Notes: generated by a model not told the origin, from the letters alone. A stretch of 64,000 bases of DNA from Pseudomonas marginalis (GCF_008692035.1 NZ_VTFG01000002.1:124001-188000), one strand, 5' to 3'. Counted from the stretch's first letter, positions 10,165 to 20,730 are shown. Translations and numbers: made by a program.

Positions 10165-10305
10165 AGTCCAAATGTGTGGGGGCTTGCCCCCGATGAGCAT
10201 AGGTATCTACACAACTTTGTCTAAACGCTGCCTCCCCCGGTAGAAAGGGCTGTTGTGGCGAGCGGGCTTGTCCCGCGTTGGGCTGCGAAGCAGCCCCAAA
10301 ACCAG
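10165..10305. repeat. REP remnants in a 378-bp gap
   Basis: The gap 10088-10465 holds, after the terminator, a half-size element TGTGGGGGCTTGCCCCCGA near 10174 and a single REP copy (10252-10300) with the core GTGGCGAGCGGGCTTGTCCC and a GGGCTGCGAAGCAGCCC hairpin. The remaining 150 bp before the lipoprotein gene shows no gene and presumably holds its promoter. Confidence 0.7.
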
Positions 10306-10465
10306 CCTCTACAGAGTATCTGATACACCGCGTTCTTCTTTAGGCGCACGGTAATCCACTCCGCGACCACCATCAGCCTTGCAAATCCTGCACGATACTT
10401 TGCGTTAATTCGCCGGACCCGCTTTAATCGCCGCCAATGTCCCCCGCACACCTCAAGGAACTGCA

Positions 10466-11260
10466 ATGCGCCATCCGGACGGCACCCCTCAATCGCTTCG
10501 CGCGCCCCTGTTGATCCTGCTGGCCGGCCTGGCCCTGGTCGGCTGTTCACCCAAGGACCACTCCCGCGCCACGGTGATCAATGGCGAACAAGGCCGGGCC
10601 GGTGCGCAACTGGCCTATGAGCACGAACTGACCCTGGCCCTGCCCGGCGCCCTGCTCGCGCCGCGCATGCAGGCCACCCGCGAGGCCTGTGAGTCGGCGC
10701 GGTTTGGCGCGTGCAATATCCTTGGCATCACCGAAGACAGCAACGGCGGCGAGATCATCCTGCGGATCGCGCCCACCGGGGTCGAACCGATGGTCGCCAT
10801 GGCCGCTGAAGGCGGCAAACTCGGCCAGCGCATCACCACCGCCGAAGACCTGGCCGACGCGGTCGCCGATGTACGTCGCCGCCAGGATCGCCTGCAAGCC
10901 CAGCAACAGCGCCTCGATGAACTGGCCAAGCGCAAGGATATCAGCGTCAGCGACCTGATTGCCTTGAGCAAGGAGCAGGCAGGCATTGAAAACGAACTGC
11001 AGGAACTCGCCCAGGTCGCCGCCGGCCAGCAGCGTCGCCTGGATACCAACCGCGTCACCCTCAACTTCCGCTCTGCCGACGGCGCCAACCAACCGTCACG
11101 CTTCAGCCGGATGTTCAGCAACCTGGGGACCAACCTGGTGGACGGCACCGCAGACGCCCTGGAACGCGCCAGCTATGTGCTGCCGTTCGTGATCCTGGCG
11201 TTTCCGGTGGTGTGGTTGTGGGTGTGGCTGTGGCGCACATTTGTCCGGCGCCGCAGTTGA
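10466..11260 (+). CDS. DUF4349-domain lipoprotein
   Basis: A 264-residue envelope protein. The signal peptide ends in the lipobox LVGC, with lipidated Cys27. The middle (about 125-185) is a charged, Gln-rich coiled coil (RRRQDRLQAQQQRLDEL). The C-terminus has a hydrophobic anchor (about 236-258) followed by RRRS. This order of lipobox, beta-rich region, coiled coil and C-terminal transmembrane helix is typical of DUF4349 proteins, whose function is unknown. It ends against the convergent DUF1615 gene with no spacer. Confidence 0.8.
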   Translation: MRHPDGTPQSLRAPLLILLAGLALVGCSPKDHSRATVINGEQGRAGAQLAYEHELTLALPGALLAPRMQATREACESARFGACNILGITEDSNGGEIILRIAPTGVEPMVAMAAEGGKLGQRITTAEDLADAVADVRRRQDRLQAQQQRLDELAKRKDISVSDLIALSKEQAGIENELQELAQVAAGQQRRLDTNRVTLNFRSADGANQPSRFSRMFSNLGTNLVDGTADALERASYVLPFVILAFPVVWLWVWLWRTFVRRRS

Positions 11261-12346
11261 TCAGCGCTTCATGCAGCGCTGGTACCGCTCATCCACGCGC
11301 TTGGCAAACCACGCCGTGGTCAGGTTGCGGGTGATCTTCGGGCTTTTGAGCACGATGCCCGGCAGGATCGCACGGGGCATCGGCTTGCCGGCAGCCTGGT
11401 CGGCCAGGGCAAACACGCGTTTGTAGAGGGTGGTGTCTTCAAAATCCAGCTGTTCGCCCTGTTCCAGCTGGCTGCGAATACTGGGATTGCGCATGTCCAG
11501 CTTCGCGCCCAATGAGCGCACCGCCAGTTCGGTGGTGCCGGGCAGCAATGAGCCGTAGCGAATCAAATCCCCGTCCAGCGCCAACTCAGTGCCCGACGCG
11601 CGGCTGACCGCCGCCTGGAACGCCGCATTACGGCTGGCGTACCACCCCGCATTGAAGTCGGCAAAGCGATACAACGGCTGGTCATAGCTCACCGGATAGC
11701 CGAGCAAATGGGCGATACCGAAGTACATGCCGCCGCGCCGGGTGAAGACTTCCCGACGAATCGTGCCATCCACCGTGTAGGGATAACCCCGCGCCTGTTT
11801 CTGGGCGAAGTCGATACTGACCTGCATGGGACCGGCGGTGTGCACCGGATTGAAACCGCCAAACAGGGTGTTGCCCAGGGGCACCACGCTGATGAAGTCA
11901 TCGAAGATGCCACTCAGGTCCTTCTCCGTGCGCGCGGCACTCAAACGGTCGGCATAGGACTTGCCGGTGGGCGAGCGCAGCTGCAGGGCGCTGCGCACCA
12001 CAAAAGCGGGCACATGCACCTTGGCGGCACGGCGCAGGATTTCATCCTGGGCGATCTTGCCCATGTTGGGCACGGGCGGGTCGACCTGATAGGTGGATTC
12101 CTGCTCGGTCACCGCCAATACGGCACAGATATTCTCGGTACTGGGGTAGATCTTTTGAGTGTCAAAGGCGGTGTAGATGTCCTGGGCCCAGCCGTTGCGG
12201 TCTGGAACCTTCGCCGGGAGCAAACGCACGATCTCGGCCTTCACCTCGGCTTCGCTGCGCGCTGGTTGCTGCGGACCGCGTGACGTGGAACAGCCGGCCA
12301 GCACCACCAATGAGGTGAGGCAGAGGATCAGGCAGCGTGGGGACAT
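11261..12346 (-). CDS. DUF1615-domain lipoprotein
   Basis: A 361-residue predicted outer-membrane lipoprotein. The chosen ATG at 12346 has a good AAGGAAG ribosome site and gives a signal peptide with lipobox VLAGC (Cys19); an upstream open frame lacks both. The body contains the conserved stretch VTEQESTYQVDPPVPNMG, and later HTAGPMQVSIDFAQ and DFNAGWYASRNAAFQ, which resemble lysozyme-like muramidase folds (Glu in a TEQES context). Family DUF1615; a peptidoglycan-active role is inference. Confidence 0.75.
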   Translation of the reverse strand: MSPRCLILCLTSLVVLAGCSTSRGPQQPARSEAEVKAEIVRLLPAKVPDRNGWAQDIYTAFDTQKIYPSTENICAVLAVTEQESTYQVDPPVPNMGKIAQDEILRRAAKVHVPAFVVRSALQLRSPTGKSYADRLSAARTEKDLSGIFDDFISVVPLGNTLFGGFNPVHTAGPMQVSIDFAQKQARGYPYTVDGTIRREVFTRRGGMYFGIAHLLGYPVSYDQPLYRFADFNAGWYASRNAAFQAAVSRASGTELALDGDLIRYGSLLPGTTELAVRSLGAKLDMRNPSIRSQLEQGEQLDFEDTTLYKRVFALADQAAGKPMPRAILPGIVLKSPKITRNLTTAWFAKRVDERYQRCMKR

Positions 12347-12566
12347 GGGGCTTCCTTGAGGACGATGGGCCAGGCGTTGCGGATATGGACCGGTAAGTCT
12401 AACGCGGGTTCGCCAACTCACCTTCTCGCCAGCCAGGGTTGAACCTGGCGTTCGCGCAGCGCTGAAGGCTTTTTGATACGTCGCCAAAAAGGGACGATAG
12501 CCGCTGAAAGCTCCCACGTAACGGCAAGATAAGCTCTACAGCCCCTGCCTGAAAACCGCTGCAAAG

Positions 12567-12595
12567 TCCCTCGCCTGAATACACAGTGCGAGGGA
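12567..12595 (+). promoter_or_regulatory. Hairpin covering a ribosome binding site upstream of the RHS gene
   Basis: Arms TCCCTCGC (12567-12574) and GCGAGGGA (12588-12595) pair perfectly around a 13-base loop, and the stem can extend by a G-U and an A-T pair. The 3' arm contains GAGGGA, a ribosome site 6 bases before the ATG of a 14-codon frame at 12602. Folding would hide that site. Confidence 0.5.
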
Positions 12596-12601
12596 TTGCA
12601 G

Positions 12602-12646
12602 ATGGTTGTTTTCGTTAAAGCCCTGGTTGAAGGGGCGGCCTCTTGA
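12602..12646 (+). CDS. 14-codon leader frame overlapping the RHS start
   Basis: ATG at 12602 with ribosome site GAGGGA encodes MVVFVKALVEGAAS and stops at a TGA (12644-12646) that overlaps the TTG (12643) opening the RHS frame. Either translation is coupled from this leader to the RHS frame, or the leader is the true N-terminus of RHS and a one-base shift separates them. I cannot tell which. Confidence 0.35.
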   Translation: MVVFVKALVEGAAS

Positions 12647-15600
12647 ACCCGGCCATTGGCAGGCTGGCCCTGACCCCGATGGATGTGAAGACGGTCGACG
12701 TTGAAAGCGTCTTCCGTGACTTTCGCGAATGCCTGAATACGTTCGATGACTGGGCGCAAAGCTTCTGGCGCTTCTCGGCGCTGGAGGTCGAGCAGGTCTT
12801 CAAGGTCGGCGATGAGGTGGCGCTGGTTGCGCCGATCAATCGCTCAATCATCCCCAGCAGCACCGTCGCCACGTGCCCGGCCAATGGCACCCTGACGCTG
12901 GTGCATATGTTCGAAAGCATGCGCTTCGTGCCCATCGGCGACACGCCGGTGATGCTGCAGCGCGTCGATCCCAATGGCGGCCCATTGGGCGAGCCTATCC
13001 ACAAGACCATCGGCCCCAGCGGCCTTCTCGAAATCACCGAGTGTGATCGCAACCAGCCGTACCGAATCAGTTTCTACCCCAACGTTTCCAGGGATCACGT
13101 CAAGGCGCTGTATGGGTCTTATCAGTCGGTGATCGCGGGGTTGGAGGCGCGCCTGCGTGAAGAGTGGGCCCGCACTTTCCAGGATGAGTGGAAAGACTAT
13201 GCCGAAGCCAAGCCCCTCGATCGGCGCCGAATGCTGGAAGCAGCGTTTTTCAGCGGCCTTGGAAAAGCCCTCTTCAATGTGTGGGACAACGTTACGCAGT
13301 TGTCTGACCTGCTGGCGGACCTCAAGCCCAACAGCGAAAAGCTGTTGGCCTACCTCTCCCAGGCCGAACTCGATGAACTGCTGAAGCTCGGCAACGACAC
13401 GATTGCCAACGGTTTGCTGGTGCTCAGCGATGAGCCGCTGTTGTTTATCTACCTGTCGGCGATGGTCAGTTGGATGCGCCTTCTGCCACCGCCGCAGATG
13501 AATGAACTGTGGGGTGAGATCACTGGCGAGGTCCTGATCAATCTGCTGTTGATTCGTGTATTGGGGGCGATGGGGGTGGCGGCGCGGATGGGGGCTCAAG
13601 TGCTGAGCGCTATCAAATCCAAACGCGCGCGGGAGTTGTTGGAGTTGCTGGCCAGGCAGCTTGTAGAGCCGGGGTTGGAGCCGCATGTCGAAGCGGTGAA
13701 GCCTTTGCTGCTCGGTGGCCCGGCGACAGCGATCAAGACTGTGCCGGTTGCGCCGTTGAAGGTTGGGGAGCATGTGGTTTCGAACCCGGTGCCGGCGGCT
13801 CGCAGGAAGACTCAGCAGACGGTGTTGGTCCGCCAGGAGCCTGTCGATGATGTGCCGGTTTCAGGGAAAAACCCGAATGGGGATGCGGCGGCCCCTTCGG
13901 ATAAGACCGTCACCAACGGCTGCCCCGTGTCGATGGTTACCGGGGAGGAATTGCTCACCCTCACCGACGGCACGTTGGATGGGATCTTGCCGTTCGAGTG
14001 GACCCGGCTGTATCGCACCAGTGCGGTGGAAGTGGATGGCGGGTTGGGGTTTGGGTGGAGTCATTCACTGGCGCATCGGCTTTCTGTTTCAGGCGATTCG
14101 GTGGTGTGGACGGACCATGAGAATCGCTCGATTGGGTTTCCACTGCCGAGTGTTGCTCGACCTGCCATCACCAATAGTTTGGCCGAAGCAGCGATCTATT
14201 TGGGCGCGTCGCCGGATGAACTGGTGCTGGCCCAGGCGTCGCGGTTTTATCACTTTCGCGACGGTGTGCTGGTCTCGATCAGTGATGCGTACGACAACCG
14301 GCTGCGGATTTCTCGGGATTTTCTAGGGCGTATTGAGCGGTTGGATAACGGCGCGGGGTGTGCGCTGTTTTTGCGTTACTCGTCCGGTCGCATCGTGGCG
14401 GTGGATTATCAGGTTCAGCGGGCCAAGGGGTATGAGCCTTACGAATGGGTGACGGAGCAGAACGTCGTTTCCTACGCCTATGACGACGCTGGCCGACTGG
14501 TCTCGGCGACCAATGCGGTAGGTGAAAGCGAGGTTTATCGCTACGACGATCAGCACGTGATTCTTGAGCGGGGCTTGGCCGGTGGGGCGAGTTTCTTCTG
14601 GGCGTGGGAACGGTCCGGCAAGGCTGCGCGATGTGTCCGGCATTGGGCCAGTTTTTCCCAGATGGATACGCGGTATGCCTGGGGGGACGACGGCCGGGTC
14701 ACGCTGCACAACGCCGATGGCAGTAAGGAGGTGTATGTCCATGACGACCGGGCGCGGCTGGTGCAGCGGATTGATCCGGACGGTGCCCAGCACTTCAAAT
14801 CCTACGATGCCAAAGGCCGGCTGACGGTTGAGCAGGATCCGCTGGGGGCGGTGACGGCGTATCAGTACGACGAAGCCGGACGCTTGGTGGCGTTGTTTCC
14901 CGGGGATGATGAGCCGACGTCCTACGAGCATGACAACGGGTTCGTACGGGTTGTAAGGCGGGGTCTGGCGGTCTGGAAGTACGAGCGTAACGACCAGGGC
15001 GATGTCATCCGCAAGACCGATCCCGACGGCAATATCACCGACTACAGCTACGACAAATACGGGCAACTGGTTGGGGTTTGGTACCCGGACCACAGTTGCC
15101 AACGGCTGGTGTGGAATGAGCGGGGGCAACTGGTTGAGGAGCAGTTGCCCAATGGCGGGATCAAGCGTTATCGCTATGACGATCTTGGCCGGCAGGTGGC
15201 GCGCGAGGATGAGCATGGCGCGCTGACCCAGTATCAGTGGGACAGCGTGGGTCGCTTGGTTCGCGTGGTGCTGCCCGGTGGGGCATGTCGGGAATACAGC
15301 TACAACCCCTACGGAAAAATCACCGCCGAACGCGACGAACTGGGCCACGTCATCCGCTACGAATACGCCGACGGGTTGCACCTGATCAGCCGCCGTATCA
15401 ACGCCGACGGTAGCCAGGTCAAGTACCGCTACGACAATGCGCGATTACTGCTGACCGAGATCGAAAACGAGGTTGGCGAGACCTACCGACTTGCTTACCA
15501 CCCCAATGGGCTGATCCAGCAGGAAACCGGGTTTGACGGGCAGCGTACGGCCTACGTCTACGACCTCAATGGCAACCTGCAGGAAAAAACCGAACACGGT

Positions 15601-17472
15601 GACGATGGCAGTCAGCTCGTTACCCGTTACGAGCGCGATCACGCCGGACGCCTCGTACGAAAAACCCTGCCCGACGCCAGCGTTGTTGAATATGCCTACG
15701 ACCGCCAGGGCAACCTGCTCAGCGTCGACGACGGCCATTGGGCGCTGGCCTACGAATACGACCCACAAAACCGCCTCACCGCCGAACATCAGGGCTGGGG
15801 CACCTTGCGCTATGGCTACGACGCCTGCGGCCAGCTTCAAACCCTGCGTCTGCCCGACAACAACCGCTTGGTGTTCAACCACAGCAAAGGCGGCCACCTC
15901 GCCACCGTCGAGTTAAATGGCACGCTGCTGACGTCTCACCTATTCAAGGCCGGCCAGGAACATCAGCGCCAACAAGGCCAACTCCTCAGCCACTACCACT
16001 ACGACGACCAACACCGCCTGCACGCCCACGCAATCACCCAGCAACAAGACCACCTCTACCAACGCCAATACGACTACGACAAAACCGGCAACCTCACCCG
16101 CCTGCTCGACACCCGCAAAGGCGAACACCACTACCACTACGACCCGCTAGGCCGCCTCACCCGCGCCGACCACTCCCAAGACCTGCAGGAACGCTTCGGC
16201 CACACCCCCGCCGGCAACCTGCTCATGCAAGACCGCCCCGGCCCCGACATCGTCGCCGGCAACCGCCTGATGATCCAGGGCGACCGCCACTACGACTATG
16301 ACGCCTTCGGGAACCTGATCCGTGAACGGCGTGGCCGTGGGCACGCACTCGTCACCGAATACCGCTACGACTGCCAGCATCGGCTGATCGGCATCACCCA
16401 ACCCAACGGCCAAACCGCCAGCTATCGCTATGACCCGTTTGGGCGGCGCATCAGTAAAACCGTGGACGGCATAACCACGGAGTTTTTCTGGCAAGGCGAC
16501 AGGCTGATTGCCGAACACCATGCAGACCGCCATCGCAGCTATCTCTACGAACCCGACAGCTTTCGCCCGCTGGTTTTGTTGGAAGGCTTCGGCCCAAAAA
16601 ACACCAAAGCCTTTCACTACCAACTCGACCACCTCGGCACACCACAGGAACTGACAGACCCAGAGGGCGACATCGTCTGGTCCGCCCACTACCGCGCCTA
16701 CGGCCAGATCAGCCGACTCGACAAAGGCACAATCGACAACCCGCTACGTTTCCAGGGGCAGTACTTTGATCAGGAAAGCGGCCTGCACTACAACCGTCAT
16801 CGCTACTACAATCCGGATATTGGGTGTTACCTGACGCCTGATCCGGTGAAGTTGGCGGGTGGGATCAACGCGTATCAGTACGTGCCCAATCCTACGGGGT
16901 GGATTGATCCGCTGGGCTTAAGCACCTGCCCTGGTGACGAATGCAAGCCTAACGCTCCTCCTATTTTTCCGAAGCCTAGCGTTAATGAAGGCGCGCCCGC
17001 TCTACCTCAACTGCCGAGCACTCAGCGACAGGCGAGAATAGATGAACTGACAGAGGTAAATGCAAAACAAAAAGTACTGGGTTGGGAACAGGAATACGAT
17101 ATGCACTCGGTTGAAAAGCATGGCCCAGAGATACCAGACAACGCTTTAAGGCAACGATCTATTGATGGAACGAATCCAACCACAGGGGAGAGGGAAACTA
17201 TCAGTTCCAGCTCCCAATTTAAAACCTGGAGAATGCAGCTTCACGCTCTAAACAAAGCCATGGGTAGGATGCAAAGCAATTCACCATCTCCTACAGGTCT
17301 TGATGGAGCGGGTAACCCAGTAGTTATAGTCGAGCTACCCGGAGCTGGACGAGGCTACAAACCTAACCGGCGGGACGCAAACGATCCTAAGTACATTGAA
17401 AATATGGACAGAGCGGAGGTCAGATTTGATATAAACAATCCAACTCGGCCATTTACCGCATTCCCTAAGTGA
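12643..17472 (+). CDS. RHS-repeat polymorphic toxin
   Basis: A 1609-residue RHS/YD-repeat protein. Residues 1-340 are a helical N-terminal domain without an obvious PAAR motif. The RHS shell starts near residue 428 (VSMVTGEELLTLTDG, the DUF6531 start). Dozens of YD repeats (Y-D-x-x-G-R-L) follow to the core end at NPTGWIDPLGL, residue ~1426. The last 183 residues are the variable toxin: they carry MHSVEKHGPEI, then SSSQFKTWRMQ and PGAGRGYKPN. The DNA of the toxin part is AT-richer. The start is uncertain: TTG 12643 has AAGGGG seven bases upstream, while ATG 12679 has no ribosome site. A small immunity gene follows by 7 bp. Confidence 0.9.
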   Translation: MNPAIGRLALTPMDVKTVDVESVFRDFRECLNTFDDWAQSFWRFSALEVEQVFKVGDEVALVAPINRSIIPSSTVATCPANGTLTLVHMFESMRFVPIGDTPVMLQRVDPNGGPLGEPIHKTIGPSGLLEITECDRNQPYRISFYPNVSRDHVKALYGSYQSVIAGLEARLREEWARTFQDEWKDYAEAKPLDRRRMLEAAFFSGLGKALFNVWDNVTQLSDLLADLKPNSEKLLAYLSQAELDELLKLGNDTIANGLLVLSDEPLLFIYLSAMVSWMRLLPPPQMNELWGEITGEVLINLLLIRVLGAMGVAARMGAQVLSAIKSKRARELLELLARQLVEPGLEPHVEAVKPLLLGGPATAIKTVPVAPLKVGEHVVSNPVPAARRKTQQTVLVRQEPVDDVPVSGKNPNGDAAAPSDKTVTNGCPVSMVTGEELLTLTDGTLDGILPFEWTRLYRTSAVEVDGGLGFGWSHSLAHRLSVSGDSVVWTDHENRSIGFPLPSVARPAITNSLAEAAIYLGASPDELVLAQASRFYHFRDGVLVSISDAYDNRLRISRDFLGRIERLDNGAGCALFLRYSSGRIVAVDYQVQRAKGYEPYEWVTEQNVVSYAYDDAGRLVSATNAVGESEVYRYDDQHVILERGLAGGASFFWAWERSGKAARCVRHWASFSQMDTRYAWGDDGRVTLHNADGSKEVYVHDDRARLVQRIDPDGAQHFKSYDAKGRLTVEQDPLGAVTAYQYDEAGRLVALFPGDDEPTSYEHDNGFVRVVRRGLAVWKYERNDQGDVIRKTDPDGNITDYSYDKYGQLVGVWYPDHSCQRLVWNERGQLVEEQLPNGGIKRYRYDDLGRQVAREDEHGALTQYQWDSVGRLVRVVLPGGACREYSYNPYGKITAERDELGHVIRYEYADGLHLISRRINADGSQVKYRYDNARLLLTEIENEVGETYRLAYHPNGLIQQETGFDGQRTAYVYDLNGNLQEKTEHGDDGSQLVTRYERDHAGRLVRKTLPDASVVEYAYDRQGNLLSVDDGHWALAYEYDPQNRLTAEHQGWGTLRYGYDACGQLQTLRLPDNNRLVFNHSKGGHLATVELNGTLLTSHLFKAGQEHQRQQGQLLSHYHYDDQHRLHAHAITQQQDHLYQRQYDYDKTGNLTRLLDTRKGEHHYHYDPLGRLTRADHSQDLQERFGHTPAGNLLMQDRPGPDIVAGNRLMIQGDRHYDYDAFGNLIRERRGRGHALVTEYRYDCQHRLIGITQPNGQTASYRYDPFGRRISKTVDGITTEFFWQGDRLIAEHHADRHRSYLYEPDSFRPLVLLEGFGPKNTKAFHYQLDHLGTPQELTDPEGDIVWSAHYRAYGQISRLDKGTIDNPLRFQGQYFDQESGLHYNRHRYYNPDIGCYLTPDPVKLAGGINAYQYVPNPTGWIDPLGLSTCPGDECKPNAPPIFPKPSVNEGAPALPQLPSTQRQARIDELTEVNAKQKVLGWEQEYDMHSVEKHGPEIPDNALRQRSIDGTNPTTGERETISSSSQFKTWRMQLHALNKAMGRMQSNSPSPTGLDGAGNPVVIVELPGAGRGYKPNRRDANDPKYIENMDRAEVRFDINNPTRPFTAFPK

Positions 17473-17479
17473 GCAGAAA

Positions 17480-17896
17480 ATGCTGAAATGCCCATTCATG
17501 AATACACCTTACATTCCTAACATTTCTCATATATTGGGAGCCTTATCGATATACGACCTTGAGGATACAGTTGGCAAAGAACTATGGAAGTACGACCCTA
17601 ACAATGAGAAAGACAGAGAGATAATTATTATTTCTTTTGTCCTGAAGAAACTTATGCATTTGTCATACAGACATCGCTTCGTATTGATGTCTGCACTCCG
17701 AGATGTGCTAGACAAACCCGACTTTGACTTTTCGAAAGAATTCGAAAGCGATTACGACGAATACATAACTATGGCTTGGGACGAAACAGAAATCGCCGAC
17801 CCTAGAGGCTTCTTCGCCGATATCTACCGTTTAGCCAATGAGGTCTGGAAAGACGACCTGCAAAAAGCCAGCCTCGAAGACCAGTCAACGTGGTAG
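17480..17896 (+). CDS. Putative immunity protein of the RHS toxin
   Basis: A 138-residue (or 132 from ATG 17498) acidic soluble protein with no signal peptide, starting 7 bp after the RHS stop. It is clearly AT-richer than the chromosome, like the toxin-coding 3' end of the RHS gene, which is the usual signature of a horizontally exchanged toxin-immunity cassette. I recognise no family. The cytoplasmic location implies that the toxin acts in the cytoplasm. Function is inferred from position, size and acidity. Confidence 0.7.
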   Translation: MLKCPFMNTPYIPNISHILGALSIYDLEDTVGKELWKYDPNNEKDREIIIISFVLKKLMHLSYRHRFVLMSALRDVLDKPDFDFSKEFESDYDEYITMAWDETEIADPRGFFADIYRLANEVWKDDLQKASLEDQSTW

Positions 17897-17928
17897 CGCT
17901 ACCATTCTCCCTGACACCCCAACGCCCC

Positions 17929-18062
17929 CTGTGGCGAGCGAGCTTGCTCGCGTGGGGCCGCGAAGCGGCCCCAGTCAAGGCAATACGGTGTTTCAGGTAG
18001 ATTGGCGGTGTCTGGTTTAGGGCTGCTACGCAGCCCAACGCGAGCAAGCTCGCTCACCACAA
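17929..18062. repeat. Paired REP elements (inverted)
   Basis: Two REP copies face each other: 17929-17971 and 18018-18062, each with the core GTGGCGAGCGAGCTTGCTCG or GTGGTGAGCGAGCTTGCTCG plus a GC-rich secondary hairpin. They separate the immunity gene from the convergent hemB gene and mark the right edge of the RHS cassette. Confidence 0.85.
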
Positions 18063-18095
18063 GTGTTCGCTCACCAGGGGGGGGTTACGTTGCCC

Positions 18096-19070
<975 letters not shown>

Positions 19071-19188
19071 GGCTGTCCTGAAAAAGTGGCGGGAAATCTT
19101 TGGGGCGAAAGCTTATGCCCCAAGGCCCCGGCAGCACAAATGCCCAGGGGCCAACAGTGTATTGCGGGGGCCGTAATAATGTATTGAT

Positions 19189-20028
19189 CTAGAGCTGTAG
19201 ACGTCCTTCGATGCACACCGCAACGGCGCCGCCGACCCAGATTTCATCACCCTGGCGCTCGACGCGAATACGCCCCGCACGCCCCATGGCCGTGCCCTGG
19301 CTGACCACGTAGCACTCAGGTGCGAGTCCTTCGCTGAGCAGCCATTGCGCGACGCCGGCATTCAGGCTGCCGGTGGCCGGGTCTTCCTGGGCCCCGTCGC
19401 CTGCGACAAAGGCACGCACCTCAAACTGCGCGTCCACGTCGTCAGCCGGGTTGCAAGGCGCAATCACGCCGACGGCCAGTCCCAGCAGCTGCGAATAGTC
19501 CGGCTGCAAGGCCAGGACCTGATCACGGTCAGCCAGCATCACCGCGAGCCACCCCGCGCCATTGTCGACCCACTGGCTGCGCACAATGGCCCCCGGCGCC
19601 AGGCCCAATCCCAGGCGAACGCGCTCCAGCAACGCGGAGTCCACAGCGCCGGCGCGCATCAACGGCGGTGCAATAAACGCCAGTTCATCGCCTTGACGCC
19701 GAATACGCACCAGGCCGATTTCACACTCCTGGATAATCTCCTCGCCTTGGGGCACCCCACCCGCCTTGAGCCACGCATGGCAACTGCCCAGCGTCGGGTG
19801 CCCGGCGAACGGCAGTTCCTGCAAGGTGGTAAAGATCCTCACCCGGTAGTCCGCCCGAGCATCGCGCGGTGTCAGCAAAAACGTGGTTTCACTGAGGTTT
19901 GTCCATTTGGCGAAGTCAGCCATCTGTTGGTCGCTGAGGCTGTCGGCCCCCAGCACGACGGCCAGCGGATTGCCCTTGAGCGACACGCTGCTGAATACAT
20001 CCAGTTGTTTGAAATCGAAAGTCGGCAT
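19189..20028 (-). CDS. PhzF-family isomerase/epimerase-like protein
   Basis: A 279-residue protein of the PhzF fold (related to DapF). It starts MPTFDFKQLDVFSSVSLKGNPLAVV, has the conserved acid/base glutamate in LSETTFLL (Glu47), and later F-A-G-H-P-T-L-G-S and DPATGSLNAGVAQWL. It lies 3 bp downstream of the glutathione transferase gene, so the two form an operon. The substrate is unknown; there are no phenazine genes nearby. Confidence 0.88.
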   Translation of the reverse strand: MPTFDFKQLDVFSSVSLKGNPLAVVLGADSLSDQQMADFAKWTNLSETTFLLTPRDARADYRVRIFTTLQELPFAGHPTLGSCHAWLKAGGVPQGEEIIQECEIGLVRIRRQGDELAFIAPPLMRAGAVDSALLERVRLGLGLAPGAIVRSQWVDNGAGWLAVMLADRDQVLALQPDYSQLLGLAVGVIAPCNPADDVDAQFEVRAFVAGDGAQEDPATGSLNAGVAQWLLSEGLAPECYVVSQGTAMGRAGRIRVERQGDEIWVGGAVAVCIEGRLQL

Positions 20029-20031
20029 GCT

Positions 20032-20730
20032 TCAGCTCGGAATATTCAGGCCACGGATGACCGCCGGCCGGGCGACAAAGCCGTCCAGCGCGCGCAGTAC
20101 GTTAGGGAAGTCGGCGATGCCCACCAGATCGCCCGATTCATAGAAACCGATCAGGTTGCGAATCCAGGGGAAGGTGGCGATGTCGGCGATGCTGTAGTCG
20201 TCGCCCATGATCCAGGTGCGGCCGAGCAGGCGTTTTTCCAGCACGTCCAGCAGGCGACGGGATTCCGCGGCGTAACGGTCGCGGGGGCGCTTGTCTTCGT
20301 AGTCCTTGCCGGCAAACTTATTGAAGAAACCCAGTTGGCCAAACATCGGACCGATGCCCCCCATCTGGAACATCAGCCATTGAATCGTTTCATAACGTGT
20401 CGCCGGATCTTCGGAAAGCAACTGGCTGGATTTTTCCGCCAGGTAGATCAGGATTGCGCCTGACTCGAGCAGCGCCAACGGCTGGCCCGCCGGGCCGTCG
20501 GGGTCGATGATCGCGGGAATTTTGTTGTTGGGGTTCAGGGACAGGAACTCGGGGGAAAACTGGTCCTGGGTCTCGAAACTGACCTTGTGCGCCTCATAAG
20601 GCAGGCCCAGCTCTTCGAGCATGATCGAGACTTTTACCCCGTTGGGCGTGGGCAACGAGTACAGTTGCAGGCGCTCCGGATGCCGGGCGGGCCATTTGCT
20701 GTTGATCGGGAACGCGGCGATCGGGTTCAT
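20032..20730 (-). CDS. Glutathione S-transferase, nu-class (YfcG/YghU-like)
   Basis: A 232-residue GST. The N-terminal thioredoxin-like half has LYSLPTPNGVKVSIMLEELG, then NPNNKIPAIIDPDG and LLESGAILIYLAEK, as in E. coli YfcG, which has disulfide-bond reductase activity. The helical C-terminal half has MGGIGPMFGQLGFF and SIADIATFPW. The ATG at 20730 is preceded by AGGGAG. It is the first gene of a two-gene unit with the phzF-like gene. Confidence 0.88.
   Translation of the reverse strand: MNPIAAFPINSKWPARHPERLQLYSLPTPNGVKVSIMLEELGLPYEAHKVSFETQDQFSPEFLSLNPNNKIPAIIDPDGPAGQPLALLESGAILIYLAEKSSQLLSEDPATRYETIQWLMFQMGGIGPMFGQLGFFNKFAGKDYEDKRPRDRYAAESRRLLDVLEKRLLGRTWIMGDDYSIADIATFPWIRNLIGFYESGDLVGIADFPNVLRALDGFVARPAVIRGLNIPS

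Noticed and set aside
10221-10550. 109-codon minus-strand frame with GCFAAQRGTSPLATT
   Set aside because: Much of it is a translated REP element, a common source of false small proteins in this group.
19189-20028. Phenazine biosynthesis role for the PhzF-like gene
   Set aside because: No other phz genes are present; PhzF-fold proteins are widespread with other functions.
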